DNA of 64,000 bases from contig NZ_CP107716.1 of NCBI RefSeq assembly GCF_025854335.1, positions 2,411,001 to 2,475,000 of the forward strand, in the 5' to 3' direction. Under the pieces are notes generated by a model, which worked only from the letters and a program-made list of their open reading frames with translations, was not told the origin of the DNA and ran no database searches. This document shows positions 34,109 through 41,927 of this stretch, piece after piece (position 1 is the stretch's first letter; every line of letters begins with the position of its first letter). The position numbers and the translations under genes are program-made. The DNA is from Pelagibacterium flavum (lineage in GTDB: Bacteria > Pseudomonadota > Alphaproteobacteria > Rhizobiales > Devosiaceae).

Positions 34109-34138
34109 CCTGCTGGACATATTCAATCGTCCAGCAGG
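34109..34138. repeat. Perfect 10-bp inverted repeat after the integrase remnant
   Basis: CCTGCTGGAC and GTCCAGCAGG flank a 10-base AT-rich loop (ATATTCAATC). It follows the integrase tail stop by about 25 bases. No T-run follows, so it may be a leftover protein-binding site rather than a terminator. Confidence 0.5.
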
Positions 34139-34517
34139 TATTCGATTACTGCTACAGCCAGCTTAAGTAGAAATTTCCAATCTCGCGGATGCATGTTGGG
34201 CCTCCGATGTCTGCCTTTGGAGCATCATCATGTGGCCAGTCGAACGCATGGGGATAAGTTACTGGACCTACCAGAAGCCAAATAGCTGCCCGATGGCCGG
34301 CACGAAGCTCAAGGAGAGGCAGACGGCGCCAATTGCGGCCAGTGTGCGCGGCAACATCAGTTGATTTCTCCCTTGAGTTTGGCAACCAAGGTTTCGGCGC
34401 GGATTAGCCGTTACCACATCTGGCGCTCTCGCCTTTAACAACCATTCGACAAGCGGCGATATCGGTCAGCGGATAGGAAAGCTTGATGAGCTGATCGCCG
34501 ACTTCAACGCCGTCGAA
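34139..34517. other. Mostly non-coding stretch in the integrative relic
   Basis: Apart from a possible 29-residue hydrophobic peptide on the minus strand (34268-34357), no gene is seen. From about 34400 the plus strand has an open frame (SGDIGQRIGKLDELIADFNA) leading into the next gene, without a start codon. That gene may have lost its 5' end. Confidence 0.4.
34268..34357 (-). CDS. Possible small hydrophobic peptide (29 aa)
   Basis: ATG...TAG gives MLPRTLAAIGAVCLSLSFVP, then AIGQLFGFW. This is one hydrophobic segment like a signal peptide or small membrane protein. GGGAG lies ten bases upstream. With only 29 codons, chance cannot be excluded. No family is recognised. Confidence 0.25.
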   Translation of the reverse strand: MLPRTLAAIGAVCLSLSFVPAIGQLFGFW

Positions 34518-34781
34518 GTGGAGTTGATTGGGAAGATGGAGGAAACAGATACCCATCTAGGGCCTGGGAAAAACGCACCCGATCATATCTGGGCAGAGCA
34601 GTTTGTCGTCGGCGATAGGTTGGATGCTGCAGCGCTCAGCATTTGCTCTTACCACCCAGCGAATGCAGCGGAACATGTCGCGAAAGCCGAGTGGCTGCTC
34701 AATAACTGGTGGCGCGACACACAGCCTGAATGGCATGAAGTGCAAGCGCTGTTGCACTCCATGATGGAGATGGCCGCATGA
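34518..34781 (+). CDS. Hypothetical protein of the integrative element (possibly 5'-truncated)
   Basis: The 87-residue acidic, helical protein has PANAAEHVAKAEWLLNNWWR and ends EVQALLHSMMEMAA. I do not recognise a family. The GTG start has no clear ribosome site, and the same frame stays open and protein-like for over 30 codons upstream. The true N-terminus may therefore have been lost. The stop overlaps the next ATG by four bases, so the two form an operon. Similar small gene pairs occur in rhizobial genomic islands. Confidence 0.5.
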   Translation: MELIGKMEETDTHLGPGKNAPDHIWAEQFVVGDRLDAAALSICSYHPANAAEHVAKAEWLLNNWWRDTQPEWHEVQALLHSMMEMAA

Positions 34782-35206
34782 ATCGCCGCGACCTTATCAA
34801 GGGCTTGCCCGCCGCTGCGCTCCTCCCCACTGCGCTTGTCGCCACCCCATCTGCTGCGCACGAGCTGTCAGCCAAGGAACGATACGATTATCACCTGGCC
34901 GAGTTCCAGCGGGCGGCCGAGGAGTTGGACCCGATGATCGGTCGCTGGAACCTCATGCAGCCCGACGGTCCCGGTGAGCCGGTCCGCCTTTATGCCCACC
35001 GTGTGACCGGCCGCTACGAGGGCGACGGCATCTATGAGAGTGGTCAGGAAACCGCCATGGGTGGCCGCATTCACTATCGCGTCGAGCTGACCAACGACAT
35101 CATCGATGGCAAGCGCACATTCATGGTTTCATGCTCCGGCGAACACTCCCGGGTGCTCGAACATGTTCTTGAAACGCGAATAGGAAGGCGGCTCTCCGCA
35201 CTGTGA
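34778..35206 (+). CDS. Hypothetical exported protein with twin-arginine-like signal
   Basis: The 142-residue protein starts MNRRDLIKGLPAAALLPTAL, a Tat-like signal (RRDLIK followed by a hydrophobic stretch), with likely cleavage at SAAHE. The mature part is small and polar with no recognised domain. Its last residues (ETRIGRRLSAL) look like read-through into unrelated sequence, so the 3' end may be altered. It overlaps the preceding gene by four bases. Function unknown. Confidence 0.55.
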   Translation: MNRRDLIKGLPAAALLPTALVATPSAAHELSAKERYDYHLAEFQRAAEELDPMIGRWNLMQPDGPGEPVRLYAHRVTGRYEGDGIYESGQETAMGGRIHYRVELTNDIIDGKRTFMVSCSGEHSRVLEHVLETRIGRRLSAL

Positions 35207-35288
35207 TGACCCATCGGCGAGGGCGGATACCCGCCCTCGCCTACCTGCATTCTGTGGTCAGATCGAAGTCGCCAAGCCGCTAACCGAT

Positions 35289-36005
35289 TCAGAGGGTCGG
35301 GCCGGCAATCAAATTCCGCCTGACCGGTTCGGGGCAGTATCGGAGCGGCCTCCACATCCAACCGTACTTGCGTCCGACTCCCCATTGCACATGACGCAAG
35401 CCAAGAACGGATTGGTATCTGCGAAGCATTGCCCTTCTGCGCCGCGCGAATAGGAAGTTTGCGCGCTCGGGCTCGTCAGGCCCTTCATTCTCGAATTCCA
35501 ACGGAAATGCACACAGCAACAAGACGGAGGCCCGCCGCATGAATTCGCGTTCTATCCCACGTGCGATGAGCTTGAGCGCCATCCGATCAGGATCAGCCTC
35601 TGAACGAACCACCAAGCGGTCGAAATGCACAGCATTGCCATAATCAAATGGCGGGTCATAGTCGGGCCAATTTTCTATAATGATGGTGGCGAACGTCTCG
35701 CTTTGGCTGCTGACGCCATCGGCCGCATGCCAGAAATCCTCAAGGTCGAGGCTCGATTCCACACGCCATTCATTGAATTGGGCGACTGCGCAAAGCCCAT
35801 TGGCACTATAGCAGCGGATCCATACATCCCTGCTCGATATGTATTCGAGCTCCTCGAAATAGGCATATCTGACGCATTGCAACTCGTAACTTCCGTGCTG
35901 CTGCCTCCAAGTCGGACGCCTGCTCAATGTGTGTTCAGAGTTTGTGACGATTTGTTCCCACGCCTTGTGGCGCGCGACCCTGATGTTCCAAGCTTTCTGA
36001 TTCAT
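35289..36005 (-). CDS. Hypothetical protein
   Basis: The 238-residue soluble protein has many Trp, Arg and Tyr residues (KAWEQIVTNSEHTLSRRPTW, DFWHAADGVSSQSETFATII). A central part (RMALKLIARGIEREFMRRAS, VLLLCAFPLEFEN) has the helix-strand alternation of an acyltransferase or similar alpha/beta fold. No catalytic motif is identifiable. It is convergent with the exported-protein gene and divergent from the excisionase gene. Possible cargo of the integrative element. Confidence 0.5.
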   Translation of the reverse strand: MNQKAWNIRVARHKAWEQIVTNSEHTLSRRPTWRQQHGSYELQCVRYAYFEELEYISSRDVWIRCYSANGLCAVAQFNEWRVESSLDLEDFWHAADGVSSQSETFATIIIENWPDYDPPFDYGNAVHFDRLVVRSEADPDRMALKLIARGIEREFMRRASVLLLCAFPLEFENEGPDEPERANFLFARRRRAMLRRYQSVLGLRHVQWGVGRKYGWMWRPLRYCPEPVRRNLIAGPTL

Positions 36006-36175
36006 CCCGCTTCACCTTCCGCCCCGAGTTGTCGAAAAGTGCCCCAAGGAAACATGCATGAGATTCGCGATTTGGTCGAGAACTCGTGTGCCTTGCTACG
36101 ATGTGTGAATAATGGGGAGCGCAGTCATTGATAGTGGGTGCGCGCACCGGCCGTTAAGCCGGCGGAGCACCGACC

Positions 36176-36370
36176 ATGCGCCCCATGGCTTACTCCGTGT
36201 CCGATGTGATCGAGATGATCGGCATTGGTCGCACCAAGTTCTACCAACTCGTCAGCGCTGGCGAAATCAAGACTCGGAAGATTGGCAACCGCACTGTCGT
36301 CCTGGCGGCTGATTTAGATACGTGGCTCGCCTCCCTGCCCTCCTCGACCAATCAGGAGGTGAACCAGTGA
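36176..36370 (+). CDS. AlpA/excisionase-like helix-turn-helix protein
   Basis: The 64-residue protein fits the HTH_17/excisionase fold: YSVSDVIEMIGIGRTKFYQL, VSAGEIKTRKIGNRTVVLAA, DLDTWLASLP. Such proteins steer integrases or activate element genes. It is the small regulator expected in an integrative element with a tyrosine integrase. The ATG at 36176 is eight bases after GGAG; MAYSVSDV nine bases later is an alternative. It overlaps the next gene's GTG. Confidence 0.8.
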   Translation: MRPMAYSVSDVIEMIGIGRTKFYQLVSAGEIKTRKIGNRTVVLAADLDTWLASLPSSTNQEVNQ

Positions 36371-36747
36371 CCGAACACCATTCCTCCCGCCGCGCGAAGC
36401 GTCTCAAGCAGGACGCGAACCGGTCTCAGAAGCTTCGCGACAAGCTCAAGGGACAAGGCATCCCCACAACCCATCAGAATAACCGCGCGCTGGCTGAAGG
36501 CTTTTTCTACCAGGTGGCCGCCAAGCGCAACGCGGCAATCCCAATGAAGGAGATCCATATCCCCGCTCAATTGGTGCTGGCTTACGCCCTTCGCATTCTC
36601 ACATCGAAGTCGAACGGTACGAGCCAGTTCGATCAGGACGCCACTTTCGAGGCCATCAAACAGCGCCTGTCACGGGAATGCAGCACCCCTTTCAGGATCG
36701 ACTCTCTGAGGATGCTCCCACGTGATGACATCACTGATGAAAACTGA
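36367..36747 (+). CDS. Hypothetical protein coupled to the excisionase gene
   Basis: The 126-residue basic protein begins with a Lys/Arg-rich stretch (HHSSRRAKRLKQDANRSQKL, RDKLKGQGIP). A helical region follows (EIHIPAQLVLAYALRILTSK). AGGAGG lies seven bases before the GTG start, an excellent ribosome site. No family is recognised. A DNA-binding or replication accessory role for the element is a guess from charge and position. Confidence 0.5.
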   Translation: MTEHHSSRRAKRLKQDANRSQKLRDKLKGQGIPTTHQNNRALAEGFFYQVAAKRNAAIPMKEIHIPAQLVLAYALRILTSKSNGTSQFDQDATFEAIKQRLSRECSTPFRIDSLRMLPRDDITDEN

Positions 36748-36847
36748 GTACACACCCGTTACCTCATCAGATGACATCACGGTCGACCAGCGTGTGAATA
36801 TCGAGGACATCGGCGAGATCGACCTTTCATCCATCCGCCATCGATAA
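36725..36847 (+). CDS. Possible small acidic protein (40 aa)
   Basis: ATG at 36725 to TAA at 36847 gives MTSLMKTEYTPVTSSDDITV, then an acidic tail DIGEIDLSSIRHR. It overlaps the previous gene's 3' end by 23 bases, as in coupled small genes. It also overlaps a minus-strand frame with a good ribosome site, so only one of the two may be real. Function unknown. Confidence 0.3.
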   Translation: MTSLMKTEYTPVTSSDDITVDQRVNIEDIGEIDLSSIRHR

Positions 36848-36941
36848 TTGCGTATCTGTCCAGTTGAGCCATGGCCGGCTGAGTTGCGGCGGCTGTCATG
36901 AACGCGGGCAGTACACTGGCCCACAGCGTTGATTTGAACAT
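36777..36941 (-). CDS. Possible truncated small secreted protein (54 aa)
   Basis: A GGGGGAGG ribosome site stands two bases before ATG. The product MFKSTLWASVLPAFMTAAAT, then QPAMAQ, has a convincing signal peptide with cleavage at AMA. The remaining 28 residues (LDRYAIIDGGWMKG...) are not a known domain and end with Arg/Ser-rich nonsense-like sequence. This suggests an exported protein that lost its body. It overlaps a plus-strand small frame. Confidence 0.35.
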   Translation of the reverse strand: MFKSTLWASVLPAFMTAAATQPAMAQLDRYAIIDGGWMKGRSRRCPRYSHAGRP

Positions 36942-37027
36942 CGCCTCCCCCCGTACGTGTAGGTAATAATATTCCCAGTTCCTACCCATGCCGAACTTTC
37001 ATCCAGCCCACCTAAATTTGCAGGCGG

Positions 37028-37519
37028 CTAGAACCATCCTGAAATTCGCGCCAGCCCCCGCGCAAAAAACACATAGCTCCCAATAGCTGTGGCGATTGTC
37101 ACTAACGAAAGGGTAAAATAGGCGCCGCCCCATATCTTTGATGCCCGTGTGGAGCGGATAAATGGCTCGACGAAATGCTTGCTCATCGAGGCGGCAGACT
37201 CGCCGGCGCAAAGGTTGGTCAAATATCCGAGTCCGGCAGTGACGGCAGCAGCCAGAGCGCCTTTGGAGAACTCCATCAGCGCGTTCATGAAAAGCGCAAT
37301 CAGCTGCGCGGTTGCAGGTTCGCCGTCGATGGACGAGATAGTAGAAGCCAGAAAGCCAAGGAGCGCTATGCAAGCGGCTCCGTTTAGTAGAAGTGCTGCT
37401 TTGACGGCGTGGTGGCCGGATTCGATTGCCGCATTGATCTGGCTTTCGAAGCGAATGTCCTGCCGATCGAAGGCTCGCTTTTGCCAAAAATGAGGATCCT
37501 CGCGGAATTCATCGCCCAT
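37028..37519 (-). CDS. Hypothetical membrane protein
   Basis: The 163-residue protein has a short soluble N-terminus (GDEFREDPHFWQKRAFDRQD) and four hydrophobic segments: ALLLNGAACIALLGFLAS, QLIALFMNALMEF, ALAAAVTAGLGYL and GAYFTLSLVTIATAIGSYVF. The start was set at MGDEF because GGAGG lies six bases upstream. No family name can be given; similar four-helix proteins occur as cargo of rhizobial islands. Confidence 0.55.
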   Translation of the reverse strand: MGDEFREDPHFWQKRAFDRQDIRFESQINAAIESGHHAVKAALLLNGAACIALLGFLASTISSIDGEPATAQLIALFMNALMEFSKGALAAAVTAGLGYLTNLCAGESAASMSKHFVEPFIRSTRASKIWGGAYFTLSLVTIATAIGSYVFFARGLARISGWF

Positions 37520-37605
37520 GCCCATCCTCCAAACCAACGTCACGAGAGCTACACCCGAGCGCTGCCCCAAGGCAAGACAGCGGACATGGCCTATTCACAG
37601 GCTCC

Positions 37606-37731
37606 TTATAACCACTCGAAGAATGACATAACGTCATCGAACTGCAACCGGGTGTGCCCTGTCGCGGCCCAATAGATGACCATCAGCACCACCACGCCGA
37701 TTGCGAAGATTGAGGCTATGCGATGCTTCAT
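37606..37731 (-). CDS. Small single-pass membrane protein (41 aa)
   Basis: The frame gives MKHRIASIFAIGVVVLMVIY, then WAATGHTRLQFDDVMSFFEWL. It has a basic N-terminus, one membrane segment, and a short amphipathic C-terminus. AGGGGA precedes the ATG by five bases. It lies between two membrane-protein genes on the same strand, which supports a real gene. Function unknown. Confidence 0.5.
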   Translation of the reverse strand: MKHRIASIFAIGVVVLMVIYWAATGHTRLQFDDVMSFFEWL

Positions 37732-37831
37732 CCGCGTCCCCTATGGTGCTGGTGCACCCGAACAGAAACCATGAACGCCCCTCGCGCCGAAGCAACAGTG
37801 GTCTATCAACAAATAGGGGCACAAGCTGAGT

Positions 37832-38506
37832 TCAGCCGTCCGCTGCAGGGAGTCCCCATTGGTGGATGTTCCCGTAGGGTGCGGGGAGCGCCTTATAGTC
37901 GCTGGTCTTTATCTGCTGACCGGTCAGTACAAATACTGACTGCGCTCGGTTAAGCTTTCCAAAAACGTCGATGGATGACGTTATGGCACTCACGTAAATG
38001 GCTGAATGCCCCGCCATAACGGCATTGTATTCGGCCAGTGAAATGGGTTTGAGCGCGGAAATAATATGCGTGGCGGCGGCCCCTGGCGATAAGCCTGTCG
38101 TTCTCTTCGCCTCCTGCGTGCGAACAAAAGGCTGGTTCGGCTGGGATGGGTAGTCGGCAACTATGATAGTTCCAAGAATATCGACGTCAGCGGCAGGCGT
38201 AATACCCTCGTTTCTGAAATGAACCCGAGCCTGGGGAATCTGCTCTGCTCCCGGGCGCTGGAGATCACACGACGTGACGATGACATACGCACGAGTTTGA
38301 GCCTCGCCGATCGTCCTGGTTTCATTGAGCGCAGCCTCGGCAACCTTAGTTGCCGCTTCGGCTTGAACAACAGCCTCTCTCGTGGCGCGAAGCGTTCTGA
38401 GCAAGATGAAGAGGGCAATCGCACTCAATAGTAGTGCCAGCGCGCTCGTCGCAGCCATCGCGGCGTCAGACCACCCCACTGCTTCGGTCCAATTAATTTT
38501 GAACAT
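37832..38506 (-). CDS. Hypothetical membrane-anchored protein
   Basis: The 224-residue protein has an N-terminal membrane segment (AATSALALLLSAIALFILL), then a helical stretch (REAVVQAEAATKVAEAALNE). A C-terminal beta-rich domain follows (TRAYVIVTSCDLQ, VHFRNEGITPAADVDI). This layout is common in island-encoded proteins of unknown role. GGGGG before ATG at 38506 sets the start. First gene of the minus-strand trio of membrane proteins. Confidence 0.55.
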   Translation of the reverse strand: MFKINWTEAVGWSDAAMAATSALALLLSAIALFILLRTLRATREAVVQAEAATKVAEAALNETRTIGEAQTRAYVIVTSCDLQRPGAEQIPQARVHFRNEGITPAADVDILGTIIVADYPSQPNQPFVRTQEAKRTTGLSPGAAATHIISALKPISLAEYNAVMAGHSAIYVSAITSSIDVFGKLNRAQSVFVLTGQQIKTSDYKALPAPYGNIHQWGLPAADG

Positions 38507-38530
38507 TTTTGCCCCCATTTCGCAGGCAAC

Positions 38531-38798
38531 ATGCCCCGCAAGCCTCCGTCGCGCAAGCACGCTGCCCAACGGAGCAGGCGAGAGCAGCGCCGTACCTACG
38601 ACCGCAAGCGCGATCAACAGGAATGGCGCCGCTGGTACAAGACAGCGGTGGCGGCGAAAACGGCAAGCCCAGCATCAGGACGAGCCACTATGCGCCCTTT
38701 GCGTCAAGGCAGGCCGGACGACGGCCGTTACGGTCGCCGACCAAGTCGGAAGCATAATGCCGGCTATGACAGGTTCTGCACGGCAGGCTTTAGGGTGA
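38531..38798 (+). pseudogene. HNH endonuclease, frameshifted and truncated
   Basis: The first frame (MPRKPPSRKHAAQRSRREQR, DQQEWRRWYKTA) matches the N-terminus of phage-type HNH nucleases. After YKTA the protein-like reading moves to another frame (RWRRKRQAQHQDEPLCALCV, KAGRTTAVTVADQ), which supplies the Cys-x-x-Cys and the usual VADH position, here VADQ. A small indel near 38646 explains the shift. The final His-Asn-His part is lost. The gene is therefore inactive. Such genes usually stand next to phage terminase genes, none of which is present. Confidence 0.7.
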
Positions 38799-38880
38799 AC
38801 TTTAGGGTATCCGCACTCCCGGTAATTGAAATCAACGCAATTTCAAATACTTCGGGAGGGAAAGTGGCGGAGAGGAAGGG
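38789..38880 (+). other. Right end of integrative element: arm-type repeats and att-like core
   Basis: TTTAGGGT at 38789-38796 and 38801-38808, four bases apart, copy the pair upstream of the integrase. AAAGTGGCGGAGAGGAAG follows at 38861-38878, matching AAATGGCGGAGAGAAAG at the left end. CAAATACTTC at about 38844 is the reverse complement of GAAGTATTTG near 33090. Together they suggest attL/attR of a 5.9-kb element. The core resembles a tRNA 3' end read backward, but no intact tRNA is next to it. Confidence 0.5.
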
Positions 38881-38974
38881 ACTCTCTGCCGAAATACATT
38901 TTTCCTAGCGATTCCAAATTGTTCAGGCGATACTTCGACTTACAAGTGCAATCGTGGATACAATGCAGGATACA

Positions 38975-39329
38975 TTAGCCGGGGCCGGTGCGTGCATCAA
39001 GACCTAACTTGTCCTCCCCCCTCGTCTGGACCGGCTCTGTGCGATGCTGGCCGATCGCCATAACCTCGTGACCGGTGACGACCTTTTTCGCGATCAGGAG
39101 ATCAGCGAGCTCCAATATATCATCCCGGTGGTTCTCGACCAATGTTCGTGCCGTGCTCATGGCGCGGTCGAGCTCATTGGCAAGATGATCGGAGAAGCGC
39201 AGGCCGTTGAGTACGGGGTCGAGTGACTGCAGGCCATCCGTAGTCGTGAGCCAACCGAAAAGCCCATCCTGCATCATTGAAGCGCGAAGCAACTCATTGG
39301 CGTGGCTAAGAGCCCAACCCGAAAAGAGT
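38975..39329 (-). pseudogene. C-terminal remnant of an FtsH-like AAA/M41 protein
   Basis: The minus-strand frame left of the IS5 element ends with LDRAMSTARTLVENHRDDIL, ELADLLIAKKVVTGHEV, the usual helical tail of M41 peptidases. It is the missing 3' part of the gene at 40222-41858. Joining the two halves after removing the insertion sequence gives ETLFGLG but then a frame problem, so the remnant has also drifted since insertion. Not functional alone. Confidence 0.75.
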
Positions 39330-40221
39330 TGAGCAGTTTCAGCAGGTTGTGATTCAGTTCGGTTGCGAGACTGAACGGAGAACACAATGGCCTGGACCGA
39401 AACTGCCCGACACGAGTATGCGCGACGTGGGCGTCGTTATTCAAGCGATCTGACCGACCAGGAATGGGCGATCATCGCGCCCCTCATGCCGCCTGCGCGA
39501 TCTATCGGTCGACCGAGGACCACGAATTTGCGGTCCGTGATGGATGCTGTGCTCTACATGGCCTCGAGCGGTTGCCAATGGAGCCTGCTGCCAGGAGAGT
39601 TTCCGCCACCATCGACGGTGCAGCGCTATTTCTATGACTGGCGTGACAGCGGTTTGCTCGCCATCATCAACCATCACCTGGTGATGATAGCCCGCGAGTG
39701 CGAAGGGCGTGAGGCTTCACCCTCGGCGGGCGTGATCGACAGCCAAAGTGTCAAGACCACCGAAAGCGGCGGGGTCCGGGGCTATGATGCAGGAAAGAAG
39801 ATCAAGGGTCGCAAGCGCCATATCGTCACCGACACGCTGGGCTTAATGGTAGGGCTGGTCGTCCACAGTGCCGATGTCCAGGATCGGGACGGTGCTGCCA
39901 CCGTGCTCCAATCGATCCGTTCGAGCTTTCCCTGGCTGCGTCATGTCTTCGCCGATGGTGGCTATGCTGGCCCCAAATTACGCGGTTCATTGGCCAAGAT
40001 AGGCCGCTGGGATCTGCAAATCGTCAAACGCTCCGACACTGCCAAGGGGTTCGAGCTCTTACCGCGCCGCTGGGTCGTCGAGCGCACCTTTGCCTGGTTG
40101 GGACGCTGTCGGCGCTTGGCCAAAGACTGGGAAAGATCGGTCGCCAGCGCCCAGGCGTGGATCTTCATCGCACACATCCGAATCCTAACACGGCGGATCG
40201 CAAGGCACTGCAATTGCTCAT
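39330..40221 (+). mobile_element. IS5-family insertion sequence
   Basis: Imperfect terminal repeats TGAGCAGTTTCAG (39330) and, reversed at the right end, TGAGCAATTGCAG (ending 40220) flank one transposase gene. AGAGT stands on both sides (39325-39329 and 40222-40226) as a probable target duplication of 4-6 bases. The element, about 890 bp, splits an FtsH-like gene, whose two parts lie in the same orientation on either side. Confidence 0.85.
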
Positions 40222-40223
40222 AG
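39387..40223 (+). CDS. IS5-family transposase
   Basis: The 278-residue DDE transposase has LTDQEWAIIAPLMPPARSIG at the N-terminus. The first aspartate is in GVIDSQSVKTTE, the second in FADGGYAGPK, and the glutamate in WVVERTFAWLGRCRRLAKDW. All catalytic residues are present and the frame is intact, so it may be active. Its TAG stop (40221-40223) crosses the IS end: the last two bases come from the target site. The protein end therefore depends on the insertion site. Confidence 0.93.
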   Translation: MAWTETARHEYARRGRRYSSDLTDQEWAIIAPLMPPARSIGRPRTTNLRSVMDAVLYMASSGCQWSLLPGEFPPPSTVQRYFYDWRDSGLLAIINHHLVMIARECEGREASPSAGVIDSQSVKTTESGGVRGYDAGKKIKGRKRHIVTDTLGLMVGLVVHSADVQDRDGAATVLQSIRSSFPWLRHVFADGGYAGPKLRGSLAKIGRWDLQIVKRSDTAKGFELLPRRWVVERTFAWLGRCRRLAKDWERSVASAQAWIFIAHIRILTRRIARHCNCS

Positions 40224-41858
40224 AGTTTCGAGTCGGGCACTAAGATCGGCCGACGCGCCCGAGTTGGGCCCCTTCCCCAAATGTTCGTCCGCCGCCCGTC
40301 CGGCCAGCAAGGCAATAACGAAGTTCCGGACCTCATTGAGGGTTCTGGTCTTTCCGGTCCGCTGGATGCTTGTCCAGCCGCCAGAGGTGCCTTCGGGCAG
40401 GATACTCACCTCTCCGACCTCGAGACCACAGGTCCACGCGACTATTGCATGACCGGCCTCGTGGATGGCCACAGTTCTTTCATGGTCTGGATCGGTAGCA
40501 TGCTCAAGCAACGGCCCGAACAAGTCATCGACCTGAAGGGGACGGTTCTGGCGGGTGGCAGACGATATCGCCGATAGCGCAAGGGAACGCAGATCAGCGG
40601 CGGTCTTGCCTATCGTCAGCCGTCCCAGAGCGGAATAGGTATCTGATGCCAGTCGCTCACCAAGGTAGTGCCGGAGAATCCTTCCCCGGTCAGCTTCAGA
40701 CGGCAGTCCAACATGAACATGCCGTTCAAGACGACCGGCCCGCACCAGGGCTTTTTCGACGTTGTTGAGATAGTTCGTTCCGGCAAGAAGAAGGATCGGT
40801 CGATCAAGACGCTTGAGCTGATCAATCTTGGTCATCACGCCCGTCACGACCGGTGTCCACCACTGCCTGTTCTCACCCGTCATTGTTCCACGGTCGCCAA
40901 GGGACTCGATCTCATCGATCATTCCCACGACTGGACGATCCGACTGTTCGAGCTTTTGAAAGAACTCGCCGATCTGCTGCATGACGCTGCCAAGATGGCC
41001 ACCGCCGGCTTCGAACCACCACCCGACCGACGTGTAGTGATACGCCCAGCCGGCCGTTTTGGCGATGCTTTCGCAAACGGTCGTCTTTCCAGTTCCGGGT
41101 GGTCCATAGACGATTGAGTATGGCAGGTGGGCGGCAGACGTTTGACCGCTCGCGACCGAGTTCATGAGCTCTACCGCTTCTGTCGCCCACTCCTCCACGC
41201 CTCTGGGAAGTGGCAAATCCTTGAGGAGCGGCGCATCATTGAGTGAGTTACCAGATGGCATATGCCGGGCATTTGCCGCGCGGAGATTGGCGACGCACTG
41301 TTTCGGCGAATGATCGGGGCGGATGGCTGCAGCGATCTCATCAAGGTCGAGGTTTTCGTAGTCGGCAGCGTTGAGGCTCCGCACCGTGTGGCCGGTGACA
41401 ACGCGAATTGCATCGCGCAGCGTTTTGAGTGTCGGCTTGCCAATAGAGTAGCGGTTATTGGCGGCGTAAAGCAGTTTTGGATGGACCATCCCTTCCGGAT
41501 CCTGCGAATAAACAACCAGGCTCGCACCTGGAAAAATCGCTGCGAGCCGGTCGGCACCAGTCGGCTCGTATTTGCCGCTGCGGCGCAAAAGCTCGGTTAT
41601 CGCGTCGCTGTCAGTTCCAACGTTGCGATATTCGACGTTGCGCTCAAACTGGATCGCCCATTCGGCGCTGGGGGTCTTCACGACTGAGATGTTTCCCGGC
41701 TGCTCGAGCGCCTTGCGTTGACGTGCGCTGAAGCTATTTTGAAAATGCAGACGAACCAAAATCTCGACCGTCGTTTGAGGACGACGACGCTGCGGCGGGA
41801 GATTGGACCCAGTCAGGTCATTCAAGTTGTCGGATTTGGAAACCTTGGAAAACGACAT
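40222..41858 (-). pseudogene. FtsH-like AAA+ ATPase / M41 zinc peptidase, interrupted by IS5 element
   Basis: The 5' part codes for 546 residues. An N-terminal unknown domain (about 200 residues) is followed by an AAA+ module with Walker A VYGPPGTGKTTVCE near residue 252, Walker B VVGMIDEIES and the arginine-containing RAGRLERHV. The start of an M41 peptidase follows with the zinc motif HEAGH near residue 465. The frame ends ASADLSARLETL and stops at the IS border. The zinc-ligand aspartate helix of M41 is lost or separated. GAGGAATACC precedes the ATG. Unlike true FtsH it has no membrane segment, so it was probably an island-encoded protein, possibly in defence. Confidence 0.85.
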
Positions 41859-41927
41859 GGTATTCCTCGCACCGGGCAGCGTATTGACGCTGCTCCGGTC
41901 ATTGAGTTGAGAATGAACGATGGACGA

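Noticed and set aside
34109..34138. Intrinsic terminator
   Set aside because: The stem is AT/GC mixed with a 10-base loop and is not followed by a T-run on either strand.
34518..35206. Toxin-antitoxin pair from two small overlapping genes
   Set aside because: The second protein has an export signal and neither matches a toxin or antitoxin family.
38861..38900. A tRNA gene at the right end of the integrative relic
   Set aside because: Only a short CTCTCCGCCA-like end is visible on the minus strand; no anticodon, D or T arm can be found.
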